Source of the DNA: an uncultured bacterium | Lineage (GTDB): Bacteria; Cyanobacteriota; Vampirovibrionia; Gastranaerophilales; Gastranaerophilaceae | Direction of reading: 5' to 3' | DNA: 64,000 nt | Assembly (NCBI GenBank): GCA_902794035.1 | Contig: CADBFN010000001.1 | Location: forward strand, 147,461-211,460 | Shown here: positions 1 to 8,646 of the stretch, one piece after another | Layout: each line of letters begins with the position of its first letter | Numbering within the stretch: position 1 is the stretch's first letter | Translations under genes and position numbers: made by a program | Notes under the pieces: model-generated | What the model saw: only the letters and a program-made list of their open reading frames with translations | The model's database searches: none | What the model was told of the DNA's origin: nothing

Positions 1-228
1 AGGGAGGGGGACCACGTTAGTGGTGGAAGACATCAGCCTCCCTTGTTAAAGGGAGGGGGACCACGTTAGTGGTGGAAGACATCAGCCTCCCTTGTTAAAG
101 GGAGGGGGACCACGTTAGTGGTGGAGGACAAAAGCCTCCCTTGTCAAAGGGAGGGGGACCACGTTAGTGGTGGAAGGACAAAAGCCTCCCTTGTCAAAGG
201 GAGGGGGACCACGTTAGTGGTGGAAGGA
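1..228. repeat. Tandem array of a two-hairpin palindromic repeat, 5 copies (first partial)
   Basis: Units begin near 35, 84, 133 and 183, with a truncated unit at the window edge, giving a period of 49-50 bp. Each unit has two inverted repeats: a CCTCCCTT/AAGGGAGG stem with a 4-5 nt loop (GTTA or GTCA), then an ACCAC-GTTA-GTGGT stem. Copies differ only in the loop (TTAA or TCAA) and in the short linker (GACATC or GGACAAA). There is no unique spacer, so this is not CRISPR. The last copy runs into the 3' end of the DUF559 gene and provides its stop codon. The array continues off the left edge. Confidence 0.93.
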
Positions 229-570
229 TTTTGATACGATATCATCAATATTATTACAAACCCCTTCAAAGTTATTATCAATATCTAAATTTGTAAATCT
301 TATAACTTTTAATCCGTATCCTTCAAGAATTTCTGTTCGCTTTTTATCATACTCCATTGCTTCTTCTGTATAATGTTGTCCACCATCTATTTCGATTACC
401 AATTTTGCTTTTGAACAATAAAAATCAACAACATAATTTTCTATTACTTTTTGACGCAAAAATCTTAATCTATATGTTCTTAAAAAGTCATACCACAGGT
501 GCTTTTCTTGCTTTGTCATGTTTTTTCTTAAATTTTTTGCATATGGTGTGAGAATTTTGTTATGTTTCAT
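214..570 (-). CDS. DUF559 endonuclease-like protein embedded in palindromic repeats
   Basis: The 118-aa product matches the DUF559 family (PD-(D/E)XK nuclease fold, related to Vsr-type endonucleases). The N-terminus has the family pattern of a small basic helix (LTPYAKNLRKNMTKQE), an LWY, then RQKVIENYVVDFYC and LVIEIDGGQHY. The Asp of VVDFY and the Glu/Asp of EIDG are the likely metal ligands. Length is usual for the family. The start at 570 has GGAGG 6-7 nt upstream, and this GGAGG is the edge of a palindromic repeat (576-616). The last codons and the TAA stop lie in the other repeat array (CCACCACTAA). The gene is therefore wholly bracketed by, and uses signals from, the repeats. Its function is unproven; a role in repair or in spread of the repeats is inference. 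Confidence 0.85.
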   Translation of the reverse strand: MKHNKILTPYAKNLRKNMTKQEKHLWYDFLRTYRLRFLRQKVIENYVVDFYCSKAKLVIEIDGGQHYTEEAMEYDKKRTEILEGYGLKVIRFTNLDIDNNFEGVCNNIDDIVSKSFHH

Positions 571-575
571 ATAAT

Positions 576-662
576 CCCTCCGTCACTTCGTGCCACCTCC
601 CTTTAACAAGGGAGGCCTTTCCCCTCCGTCACTTCGTGCCACCTCCCTTTAACAAGGAAGGC
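576..662. repeat. Two copies of a variant palindromic repeat (same first hairpin, different second)
   Basis: Copies lie at about 576-616 and 621-662. Each has the stem CCTCCCTTTAACAAGGGAGG, shared with the left array in reverse orientation, joined to a different small hairpin, CAC-TTC-GTG. The second copy has one mismatch in the stem (AAGGAAGG). Read on the minus strand, the outer edge of the first copy is CGGAGGG, which acts as the Shine-Dalgarno of the DUF559 gene. A degenerate half copy (GCCACTTCGTA) may follow at 673-683. Confidence 0.88.
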
Positions 663-696
663 TGATACCACAGCCACTTCGTATTATCTATATTTG

Positions 697-1605
697 CTAT
701 CTGATTGCAATATAGTCCTTTAGTGCATCCTGCCAAGGTCTGCATAAACCGCCATTATCCATTACGCTATAAGCAGGACGCTTTGCAGGACGAGGGAATT
801 CATCAGTCGTACAAGGCTTTAAATTAACATTTAAGCCTGACAAATCAAATATTTCTTGTGCAAATCCATACCATGATGTCTGACCGCCACCACAAACATG
901 ATAAGTTCCAAAAGCTTTACCTGACAATAATTTTATTATTCCATTGCAAAGTTCAACCGTCCAAGTCGGGCATCCGACCTGATCATCAACTACTTTTAAT
1001 TCAGGTTTATCAGCCAACGAAATCATTGTTTCAACAAAATTTTTACCATGTATTCCATATAACCAGGCAGTACGGGCAATATAATACTTCTTACAATATT
1101 TGCGAACGGCTTGTTCCCCTTGCCATTTTGTTAAACCATAATTGTTTAAAGGATCTGTAGGGTCTGTAGGTTTTAATTTTGTTATTTCTTCTCCTTTAAA
1201 TACATAATCGGTAGAAATATAGACTAAGGTTATATTTTTTTCACCGCAAACTTTTGCAAGATTTTCTGTACCTGTGGCATTAATTTTATGAGCTGTTTCA
1301 TAATCTTCTTCAGCTCTATCAACATTTGTATATGCGGCACAATGAATAACAATATCCGGCTTTTGCTCGGATATTACGGATATAACAGAATGAAAATCGG
1401 TTATATCCAAAATCCCTCCACCACTAACGTGGTCCCCCTCCCTTTGACAAGGGAGGCTTTTCCCTCCACCACTAACGTGGTCCCCCTCCCTTTGACAAGG
1501 GAGGCTGATGTCAGTTTTGAATACTTCATAGCCATTCTGTTCTAATATTGGACAAATATCTTGCCCTAACATACCATTTGCACCTGTTACAAGAACTTTT
1601 GCCAT
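697..1605 (-). CDS. rfbD: dTDP-4-dehydrorhamnose reductase with in-frame repeat insertion
   Basis: RmlD makes dTDP-L-rhamnose from the 4-keto sugar using NAD(P)H. The N-terminal Rossmann motif GANGMLGQD is at about residues 8-16 and the SDR YxxxK is seen as YGLTK. Residues 34-64 are foreign: SLPCQREGDHVSGGG occurs twice, joined by one Lys. This is the translation of two palindromic repeat units (1414-1506). Family members run from the second beta strand straight to the ITD segment, here ILDITD, so the insert sits in a loop after beta 2. The frame is kept on both sides with no stop, so the gene appears intact at 302 aa. It is the last gene of the manC-ugd-rfbCBD operon; its ATG overlaps the rfbB stop by 1 nt (TAATG). 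Confidence 0.93.
   Translation of the reverse strand: MAKVLVTGANGMLGQDICPILEQNGYEVFKTDISLPCQREGDHVSGGGKSLPCQREGDHVSGGGILDITDFHSVISVISEQKPDIVIHCAAYTNVDRAEEDYETAHKINATGTENLAKVCGEKNITLVYISTDYVFKGEEITKLKPTDPTDPLNNYGLTKWQGEQAVRKYCKKYYIARTAWLYGIHGKNFVETMISLADKPELKVVDDQVGCPTWTVELCNGIIKLLSGKAFGTYHVCGGGQTSWYGFAQEIFDLSGLNVNLKPCTTDEFPRPAKRPAYSVMDNGGLCRPWQDALKDYIAIR
1414..1506. repeat. Two palindromic repeat units inserted in frame in rfbD
   Basis: The two units, about 1414-1458 and 1462-1506, are almost identical to the left-edge array but inverted. They repeat at 48 bp instead of 49-50, so the inserted length is a multiple of three. On the rfbD coding strand, two of the three frames through the unit are open. 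The opposite strand would place TAA (from CCACTAACG) in one frame. Confidence 0.92.
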
Positions 1606-2588
1606 TAAACAAGACTCGCTTTCTTTTCTTCAATATGCTTTATCCAATCCTGATTATTCAGATACCAGTCAATTGTCATTTTTATACCTTGTTCAAAAGT
1701 AACAGATGGTTCCCAACCAAGTTCTGCAGTTATCTTATCATTAGAAATTGCATATCGTCTGTCATGTCCTAATCTATCCTGAACATACTCGATAGAGCTT
1801 TCGTCCTTCCCCATAGCTTCAAGTATTAAATGTGTAATTTCAAGATTAGTTTTTTCGTTATGTCCGCCGATATTATAAATCTGACCGATTTGTCCTTTAT
1901 GCAAAACTTCATCAATAGCTTCACAATGATCATAAACATATAACCAATCACGAACATTTAGCCCGTCACCATATACAGGAACTTTTTCCCCTCTTAAAAG
2001 TTTTGAAATAAAGAACGGTATAAGTTTTTCGGGATATTGATAAGGTCCGTAATTATTTGAACATCTTGTGTTTAATACAGGTAATTTGTACGTTTCATAG
2101 TATGCTCTGACTAACAAATCCGCACTTGCTTTGGAAGCTGAATACGGACTGTTCGGGGCAAGCGGAGTTGTTTCATAAAAATATCCCGTTTTGCCTAATG
2201 TTCCGTAAACTTCATCCGTTGATACCTGTAAATATCTTTCTATTCCCAATTCTTTACATGCCTGCAACAGATTTAACGTTCCCTGAACATTTGTTTCTAC
2301 AAATATTTCAGGGTGTTTAATAGAATTATCGACATGAGATTCTGCTGCAAAATTCACGACACAATCGCAACTTTTTATTAAATCTCTGACCAATTCTCTG
2401 TCACATATATTCCCATGAACAAAAGTATAATTCGGATTATTTTCAACATCTTTGAGATTTTCCAAATTGCCGCAATAAGTTAAAGCATCAATATTAATAA
2501 CTTTATATTCTGGATGCTTTTTTAAAATATGCCTTACATAACAGCTACCGATAAATCCTGCGCCACCTGTTACCAAAATTGTAGTCAT
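1605..2588 (-). CDS. rfbB: dTDP-glucose 4,6-dehydratase
   Basis: RmlB converts dTDP-glucose to dTDP-4-keto-6-deoxyglucose, the second step of dTDP-rhamnose synthesis. It is an extended short-chain dehydrogenase of 327 aa, normal for the family. The NAD-binding TGGAGFIGS is at residues 7-15. The catalytic region has STDEVYG (Ser/Thr, Asp, Glu) and YSASKASAD (Tyr, Lys). The start overlaps the rfbC stop by 1 nt (TAATG), and the stop overlaps rfbD in the same way, so the three rfb genes are translationally coupled. Confidence 0.96.
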   Translation of the reverse strand: MTTILVTGGAGFIGSCYVRHILKKHPEYKVINIDALTYCGNLENLKDVENNPNYTFVHGNICDRELVRDLIKSCDCVVNFAAESHVDNSIKHPEIFVETNVQGTLNLLQACKELGIERYLQVSTDEVYGTLGKTGYFYETTPLAPNSPYSASKASADLLVRAYYETYKLPVLNTRCSNNYGPYQYPEKLIPFFISKLLRGEKVPVYGDGLNVRDWLYVYDHCEAIDEVLHKGQIGQIYNIGGHNEKTNLEITHLILEAMGKDESSIEYVQDRLGHDRRYAISNDKITAELGWEPSVTFEQGIKMTIDWYLNNQDWIKHIEEKKASLV

Positions 2589-3145
2589 TAGCCAATTTCC
2601 TCTCTTATAATTTCGCTTAATTTTGGTTGAACCTTATCTTTATCAGATAAAATCGGTTCAAAATCAATATTCCAGTCGATGTTTATATCAGGATCATTCC
2701 ATAAGACCCCTCTGTCCGCCTGAGGATTATATTCCCCGCTTGCTTTATATAATAACTCAACTTCCTCAGATAATGCAACAAATCCATGAGCAAATCCGAC
2801 AGGAATATATAACATATGTTTATTTTCTTCTGATAGTTCGGCTTTAACGTACTGCCCAAAAGTCTCAGAATCCGGGCGAATATCAACTGCAACATCATAA
2901 ATTCTGCCGCGGCCACAACGGACAATCTTTGCCTGCCCGTATGGAGATGCCTGATAATGCAATCCTCTTAACACTCCTTTAGAAGATTTTGAGTGATTAT
3001 CCTGATTAAATTCAACTTCAATTCCATTTGCATAAAAATCTGATTTTTTATAGGTTTCCATAAAAAATCCGCGATTATCCCCAAAAACTTTTGGTTTAAT
3101 TAATATTACATCTTTTATTTTTTGTCTTTCAAATTCGAACGGCAT
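2588..3145 (-). CDS. rfbC: dTDP-4-dehydrorhamnose 3,5-epimerase
   Basis: RmlC, a cupin of 185 aa, epimerises C3 and C5 of the keto sugar. It shows the family signature: FMETYKKSDF, NQDNHSKSSKGVLRGLHYQ with the catalytic His, a conserved VDIRP and IPVGFAHGF. The SD (AGGAG) lies within the last codons of ugd, and only 1 nt separates the ugd stop from this ATG. It ends in a 1-nt overlap with rfbB. Confidence 0.96.
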   Translation of the reverse strand: MPFEFERQKIKDVILIKPKVFGDNRGFFMETYKKSDFYANGIEVEFNQDNHSKSSKGVLRGLHYQASPYGQAKIVRCGRGRIYDVAVDIRPDSETFGQYVKAELSEENKHMLYIPVGFAHGFVALSEEVELLYKASGEYNPQADRGVLWNDPDINIDWNIDFEPILSDKDKVQPKLSEIIREEIG

Positions 3146-3146
3146 A

Positions 3147-4457
3147 TTAAATCTCCTGATTTTTACCTATACAATAATATTCAATACCCATTTCTTTTAA
3201 TCTGACGACATTATACAAATTACGACCATCAAAAATTACAGAAGATTTTAATGTCGCTTTTATTTTTTCAAAGTCAGGGCGTCTGAATTCATTCCATTCT
3301 GTCAATACAATAAGAGCATCCGCATCTGTTAAAGCATAATAAGATTTTTCGGAATAAGTAATTTTGTCGCCAAAAATTGTTTTTGCAACTTCAGTTGCTT
3401 TAGGATCGTATGCGTTTATCTTTGCACCTTTTTCAAGCAGCGAATTGATTACTGTTATTGCAGGTGCTTCACGCATATCATCCGTTTTTGGTTTAAACGA
3501 AAGTCCCCATATTGCAAATGTTTTACCTTTTAAATCCTGCCCGAATCGATTTGTTATTTTATTAATAAATAACTGCCTTTGCATTTGATTTGTATTATCG
3601 GCAGATTTAATAATACTCATTTCACAATTATTTTCTTCACCTGTTTTTATCAAAGCTTTAACATCTTTCGGGAAACAACTTCCGCCATATCCAAGTCCCG
3701 GGAATAGAAATTTGTTACCGATTCTTGAATCTGTAGAAATACCGATTCTCACCATTTCTGCATCTGCACCAACTTTTTCACACAAATTTGCTATTTCATT
3801 TATAAAAGAAATTTTTGTCGCCAAAAATGAATTAGCTGCATATTTTGTCATTTCTGCAGATTTTACATCCATAATTATAATTCTGTTGGCAGTTCTCAAA
3901 AACGGAGAATAAATATCCTGCATAATTTTTGATGCTTTTTCTGAATTTGAGCCTATTACAACCCTGTCAGGATACAAAAAATCATCAACTGCGTTACCCT
4001 GTTTTAAAAATTCGGGATTTGAAACTACATCAAATTCATAATTTGTATTTTGCCTTATGATTTCTGCAACTTTTTCGGCAGTTCCGACAGGAACGGTTGA
4101 TTTATCAACAATAACTTTATATCCGTTCATTGCTTTTGCTATTGATTTTGCAACTTCAAGAACATATCGCAGATCCGCAGACCCGTCTTTATCCTGAGGT
4201 GTGCCGACCGCAATAAAACAAACTTCTGATTTTTGTACTGCAGAATATAAATCTACAGAAAATTCAAGCCTGCCTTCATTTGCATTTGTTCTTACAAGTT
4301 CTTCCAACCCGGGTTCAAATATAGGAATCACACCTTTTTTCAACTGATTTATTTTTGCTTCATTATTATCAACACATATTACGTTATTACCCAAATCAGC
4401 AAGACAAGCTCCTGCGACCAATCCTACATATCCTGTTCCTATAACTGATATATTCAT
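3147..4457 (-). CDS. ugd: UDP-glucose 6-dehydrogenase
   Basis: It oxidises UDP-glucose twice to UDP-glucuronate, a precursor of surface polysaccharide. The N-terminal GTGYVGLVAG (residues 7-16) binds NAD. The catalytic cysteine motif is GLGYGGSCFPKDVKAL around residue 260, and the C-terminal UDP-binding domain carries WGLSFKPKTDDMREAP. The 436-aa length is typical. It lies between manC (about 20-nt gap) and rfbC (1-nt gap), so UDP-glucuronate, GDP-mannose and dTDP-rhamnose supply appear to be co-transcribed. Confidence 0.95.
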   Translation of the reverse strand: MNISVIGTGYVGLVAGACLADLGNNVICVDNNEAKINQLKKGVIPIFEPGLEELVRTNANEGRLEFSVDLYSAVQKSEVCFIAVGTPQDKDGSADLRYVLEVAKSIAKAMNGYKVIVDKSTVPVGTAEKVAEIIRQNTNYEFDVVSNPEFLKQGNAVDDFLYPDRVVIGSNSEKASKIMQDIYSPFLRTANRIIIMDVKSAEMTKYAANSFLATKISFINEIANLCEKVGADAEMVRIGISTDSRIGNKFLFPGLGYGGSCFPKDVKALIKTGEENNCEMSIIKSADNTNQMQRQLFINKITNRFGQDLKGKTFAIWGLSFKPKTDDMREAPAITVINSLLEKGAKINAYDPKATEVAKTIFGDKITYSEKSYYALTDADALIVLTEWNEFRRPDFEKIKATLKSSVIFDGRNLYNVVRLKEMGIEYYCIGKNQEI

Positions 4458-4477
4458 ACATTAATTCCTTCTTACAT

Positions 4478-5866
4478 TTATACTCTTCCATAACAATCTT
4501 CATAACGAATAATATCGTCTTCCGATATATAATCCCCTTTTTGAACTTCTATAATTTTTAGTTCTTCATCATAAGGGTTTTGCAGAGAATGCTTAGCTTT
4601 AATTGGAATATCAATACTGTCTCCAGCATTTAAATAAAATTTCTCATCATCTTTAACAACAAGCGCCTTACCTTCTAAAACAACCCAATGCTCCGAACGA
4701 TGATTATGCGACTGTATTGAAAGCTTCTGCTTTGGAAGCACACAGATAGTTTTAGTTAAATAACCTTCCCCTGAATTCATACAAGTATAATAACCCCAAG
4801 GTCTGAATACTGTTTTATGAAGTTTAGTGGTATCACTTTGCTGAGTTTTTAATTTTTCATATAATTTTTTAACATCCTGCGTCTTATCCATTTTGCAAGC
4901 CATAATAGCATCTTCTGTTTCAACTATTACAACATCCTCCAAATCAGCAACCGCTACAAGTTCTTTTTGAGAATAAATAAACGAATTTTTTACATTTTCC
5001 GTTACAACTTTACCGGTTATAACATTCCCGCAAACATCTTTTTGTTTTACATTGTAAAGAGATTGCCAGGAACCCAAATCATTCCAATCCGATTGTAATT
5101 CTACCAATGCTATCTTATCAGATTTCTCCATTATCGCATAATCTACTGATATAGATGGCATCTGTTCATAAACCCCATATTGAATTTTTGTACTTTGAGA
5201 AAAATCCAGCTGATCTAGATTTTTATAAATATCGGGGGCATATTTACCGAATTCTTCAAGAAATACTGAAATTTTACCCATAAAAATTCCACCATTCCAA
5301 TAATAATTTCCTTCACTAAGGTATCTTGTTGCCGTTTCAAAATCAGGCTTTTCTACAAATCGTTCAACTTCATATCCCGTTTCAAGCGCATTTGATGTTT
5401 TTATATAACCATAACCGGTTTCAGGATATACTGGCTTTATTCCAAAAGTAACAATGTAACCTTTTTGAGCGAGTATTTCTGCTGTTTTTACAGTCTTATT
5501 GAAGCCATCAACGTCATTAATCAGATGATCAGACGGCACAATTAAAACAATATCATCTTCATTTGAATTTCTCCTGAAGTATTCTAAGGTACATGCAATT
5601 GCCGGCGCAGTATTTTTACCTAATGGCTCAGCTATTACAACATTTTCTTTACTTAATTTATTTAGCTGAAGTTTTATATCTGAATAATGTTTCACATTGG
5701 TAATTGTTACAATATCAGAAGCGGCCGAAAAATTATTCAGCCTTGAGAATGTCTGTTGCAAAAGACTATTATCTTCATCAATAGCAAGTAATTGTTTCGG
5801 ATACATATCCCTTGATAAAGGCCATAATCTGCTTCCTGAACCTCCTGCAAGTATGACAGATTTCAT
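4478..5866 (-). CDS. manC: Mannose-1-phosphate guanylyltransferase / mannose-6-phosphate isomerase
   Basis: This bifunctional type II enzyme makes GDP-mannose. The N-terminal nucleotidyltransferase has AGGSGSRLWPLSRDMYPKQ and the FVEKPDFETA motif. The C-terminal cupin (about the last 120 aa) has FRPWGYYTCM, the metal-binding QSHNHRSEHWVVLEG and the end of an isomerase domain. I start at the ATG at 5866 because GGAGG lies just before it; the upstream in-frame ATG at 5878 has no SD and would be part of that SD. First gene of the nucleotide-sugar operon. Confidence 0.94.
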   Translation of the reverse strand: MKSVILAGGSGSRLWPLSRDMYPKQLLAIDEDNSLLQQTFSRLNNFSAASDIVTITNVKHYSDIKLQLNKLSKENVVIAEPLGKNTAPAIACTLEYFRRNSNEDDIVLIVPSDHLINDVDGFNKTVKTAEILAQKGYIVTFGIKPVYPETGYGYIKTSNALETGYEVERFVEKPDFETATRYLSEGNYYWNGGIFMGKISVFLEEFGKYAPDIYKNLDQLDFSQSTKIQYGVYEQMPSISVDYAIMEKSDKIALVELQSDWNDLGSWQSLYNVKQKDVCGNVITGKVVTENVKNSFIYSQKELVAVADLEDVVIVETEDAIMACKMDKTQDVKKLYEKLKTQQSDTTKLHKTVFRPWGYYTCMNSGEGYLTKTICVLPKQKLSIQSHNHRSEHWVVLEGKALVVKDDEKFYLNAGDSIDIPIKAKHSLQNPYDEELKIIEVQKGDYISEDDIIRYEDCYGRV

Positions 5867-5997
5867 AACTCCCTCCATTTATACGCTAACGTAATTATTT
5901 TATCACAATTATGGTAAAAAAACAGTATACGCCGTTATTATTATATATTATAAATTATGTTATTTTGAAAATACCCATGTCCCTTTAGGAGAAACCG

Positions 5998-7944
5998 TTA
6001 CGACGGTTTTACCTGTTTGTTTTTTTTGTTTTTGAGTTTGCGGTTTGCTTTTGTATCCGATTTTGTAATTTTGCTGTCTTTTTTCTTCTTTTGAAACTTT
6101 TTTTTTTGCGCAACTTTATTCCCTGAATACTGAGTATAAGAATTAAATGCACTTGCCATCAAAGTTGAAGTATAAACAGGTGTAGTATGCGCATAATCAA
6201 ACAAAATAATTCCATTTGCATTCATTTTTCGTGCTTCAAAAATTTGTCTTATCAAATCTTCACTTGGGCCGCCCATAAATGTAACAAAAAGTCCGGCATA
6301 AAGTTTTGTTTGTGGGGATTTTATATTCATAACATCATTCATCATAGATGCAAGCATCTTTGAATCATACGTTAAAAATAACGGAGTAAAGCCATCTATA
6401 TAACCGTTAGATGACCAGCTTCTCCAATCCTGCTGTTTATTTGCCAGCGCAGATGCAAGGTCTGGAAATATTACGGCACTTATATCCGTTTTATATTCTT
6501 TGCCAAGCTGACCGACTTTTTGTACAAAATTTGTGATAGTATTACGCCTGTACGCATTCCAATCATACCACTGAACATCAGATAATGTGAGATCAACCGG
6601 ATCAACACCATAAATTGATTTGAAATCATTTCGGGCGTATTCACTAAAGCCCCACGCACCCATTTCATTTCTCGGATTAGAATTTGGATACCTGATATAA
6701 TCCAAATTTATTCCGTCGGGATGATATTCTGTTATAATTTCAGTTATCAACTCTAAAAGAAAATCCTGAACATCCGGATTGGCAGGATCAAGAAAATATC
6801 CGTTATGCTCTGCTTCAGACATAGTTGCGCCATAACAATCCGCACATTTTTTAGTTTTATTGCCCCACTGCGGATGCTGTGCCAATATGCTTGATTGTGT
6901 TAAATTTGGATTTTTGTTCCCTACATAAAATGACTGGAACCATGTGTGAACTTTAATATCTCTTTTATGAGCTTCTTCAACCCAAACCTTTAATGGGTCA
7001 AATCCCTCAAAAAGCTCATTTTGAACAGTAAACCCGTACTTGTTCATTGTTTTGCTCGGAAATATCGTTTTCCCATGATAATAAGTTTCAATAAATACAT
7101 TATTAAATCCGTTATCATGCAATTTATCCAATGTCGAAATTATTTGCTCGGGATTTACTTCTGTAGGTCTTATCCAAACTCCTTTTAATTCATCATTTAC
7201 ATATGGCAAAGCTGTTTTGATAGCCATATTACCTGAATTGATTGCATCCTGCGAATATTGTTTTAATAATGGCAGATTATTTTTTGAATTTTGAGCCAAC
7301 TGTAAATAATTATTAGCAATTTTTATATGATTTTCTGATATTTCAGGATCATACTTATCCATAATTTGTTTGTAATAATTTATGATAGAATAAGCTTCAT
7401 CAATTTTTTTCTGCGCTTCATAGGTATAGCTCTCAGATGTTGTATATACGGTAATAGTTTTATTCATCGAATCTACATATACTTTTGAACCTACAGTTAT
7501 ATTTTGACTAATCCAGTTTTTTGCACTGCCATGACCGCTTATTACCAGACCATTCTTAGGAATTGCGGAATCCGCGCCTGACAATGATGTTACGACATTA
7601 TCAGTAACAATTGCTTCGGTTCCGAATTCATTTGTTCCTGTATGTTCTCCATAATCTGCAGTATAAATAACTAATTTATTAGGTCCCCTGCCACCGGGGT
7701 AATAACCGCTTGCAACAACAGGGTCAATTAAATCAATCCTTCGGGTAACCTGTTTGAAAATTACATCTCCAAAATTTATTTCAAGAGGCTGAAAAGCTTT
7801 CAGAGTATCTTTTTTATCTTGTTCACAAAATTCAATCTCATTATCCGGATAAACAATCTCTTCAACATCCTGCGCATATACGCAAGGTTGATTAATTGCT
7901 AAAAATAGTGCGAATGTTATAACTGCTGACTTGTTTAAGTTCAT
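5998..7944 (-). CDS. Secreted family-10-like glycosidase (GHL10) with N-terminal extra domain
   Basis: The 648-aa precursor has a signal peptide (residues 1-24, cut near VYAQ). Residues about 60-165 form a domain with GTNEFGTEAIV and NGLVISGHG, of a kind often placed before GHL10 domains. A helical linker follows (about 170-245). The GHL10/DUF187 TIM barrel begins at LKGVWIRP (about 252) and includes the strand-end motif GINLDYIRYP, with catalytic acid residues expected there. The last 40 residues are a Lys-rich tail, perhaps for binding anionic wall polymer. The substrate is unknown; peptidoglycan or exopolysaccharide is a guess. The upstream TPR gene abuts it (TAAATG). The stop lies inside a small hairpin with no T-run. 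Confidence 0.85.
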   Translation of the reverse strand: MNLNKSAVITFALFLAINQPCVYAQDVEEIVYPDNEIEFCEQDKKDTLKAFQPLEINFGDVIFKQVTRRIDLIDPVVASGYYPGGRGPNKLVIYTADYGEHTGTNEFGTEAIVTDNVVTSLSGADSAIPKNGLVISGHGSAKNWISQNITVGSKVYVDSMNKTITVYTTSESYTYEAQKKIDEAYSIINYYKQIMDKYDPEISENHIKIANNYLQLAQNSKNNLPLLKQYSQDAINSGNMAIKTALPYVNDELKGVWIRPTEVNPEQIISTLDKLHDNGFNNVFIETYYHGKTIFPSKTMNKYGFTVQNELFEGFDPLKVWVEEAHKRDIKVHTWFQSFYVGNKNPNLTQSSILAQHPQWGNKTKKCADCYGATMSEAEHNGYFLDPANPDVQDFLLELITEIITEYHPDGINLDYIRYPNSNPRNEMGAWGFSEYARNDFKSIYGVDPVDLTLSDVQWYDWNAYRRNTITNFVQKVGQLGKEYKTDISAVIFPDLASALANKQQDWRSWSSNGYIDGFTPLFLTYDSKMLASMMNDVMNIKSPQTKLYAGLFVTFMGGPSEDLIRQIFEARKMNANGIILFDYAHTTPVYTSTLMASAFNSYTQYSGNKVAQKKKFQKKKKDSKITKSDTKANRKLKNKKNKQVKPS

Positions 7945-8646
7945 TTAATTTCTTAATCTCCTTTTATAGTATCCGGATTTATTATATTCTTCACGAACTG
8001 CCTCATTTATTTTTGAACTCAGTTCGGAATCCTTAGGATTTAATTCTAAACTTTTTTTGTAATATTCGTTTGCCCTTGGCAGATCGCCAAATCGTTCATA
8101 TATGTGTCCTACATTTTTATATATTTCTGCATCATTTTTTTGATACAAAATTGATTTCTGATAATATTCAAGAGCTTTTTTAAACTGTTTGCGTTTATAA
8201 TAAAAATCCCCGAAATATGAATTTGCATCAGCATCCTTATAATTTATTCCCAAAGCCCTGTAAAAATAGGCTTTTGCATATTCATCATTTCCCTGCATAT
8301 CATATATTCTGCCAAGTTGTATATATGAATATGTATCAGAAGAATCTATATTAGTCAAAATAAAATACTGAGCTGCAGATTGCTTTAAATAATCTGCTTT
8401 TTCTTCATTTGTTTGTGAATTCAAAGCCATTTGAAACAGATTATCCGCATTATTTTTTGTAGATTCATTATTAAATTTTGAATAATCAACAACCAGATTT
8501 TTATTTTCTTCCTGCGAATACGCATAACATGACAAGAGATTTGTCATCACAATGAAGGAAAAAATCAGTGCAAACAAAAAAGCTGATTTATAAATCTGAT
8601 GCTGACGGTTCAGGCTTATTGTCATGATGATAGAATGAAAAGTCAT
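7945..8646 (-). CDS. Secreted or anchored TPR protein
   Basis: The product is 233 aa. An N-terminal hydrophobic stretch (about 20-42) precedes a YAYSQ site that resembles a signal peptide. Three to four TPR motifs follow (for example DTYSYIQLGRIYDMQGNDEYAKAYFYRAL split over consecutive helices, then NAEIYKNVGHIYERFG). It probably serves as a protein-protein scaffold. The start is uncertain: 8646 overlaps the upstream gene by 59 nt, and an alternative ATG is at 8625. It stops directly before the GHL10 gene, so the two are likely co-translated and may work together at the envelope. Confidence 0.75.
   Translation of the reverse strand: MTFHSIIMTISLNRQHQIYKSAFLFALIFSFIVMTNLLSCYAYSQEENKNLVVDYSKFNNESTKNNADNLFQMALNSQTNEEKADYLKQSAAQYFILTNIDSSDTYSYIQLGRIYDMQGNDEYAKAYFYRALGINYKDADANSYFGDFYYKRKQFKKALEYYQKSILYQKNDAEIYKNVGHIYERFGDLPRANEYYKKSLELNPKDSELSSKINEAVREEYNKSGYYKRRLRN

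Noticed and set aside
1..228. CRISPR array
   Set aside because: The units are contiguous and their linkers are nearly identical, with no unique spacers and no cas genes.
1414..1506. rfbD pseudogene or frameshift
   Set aside because: Frame and motifs are kept on both sides of the insertion and there is no stop.
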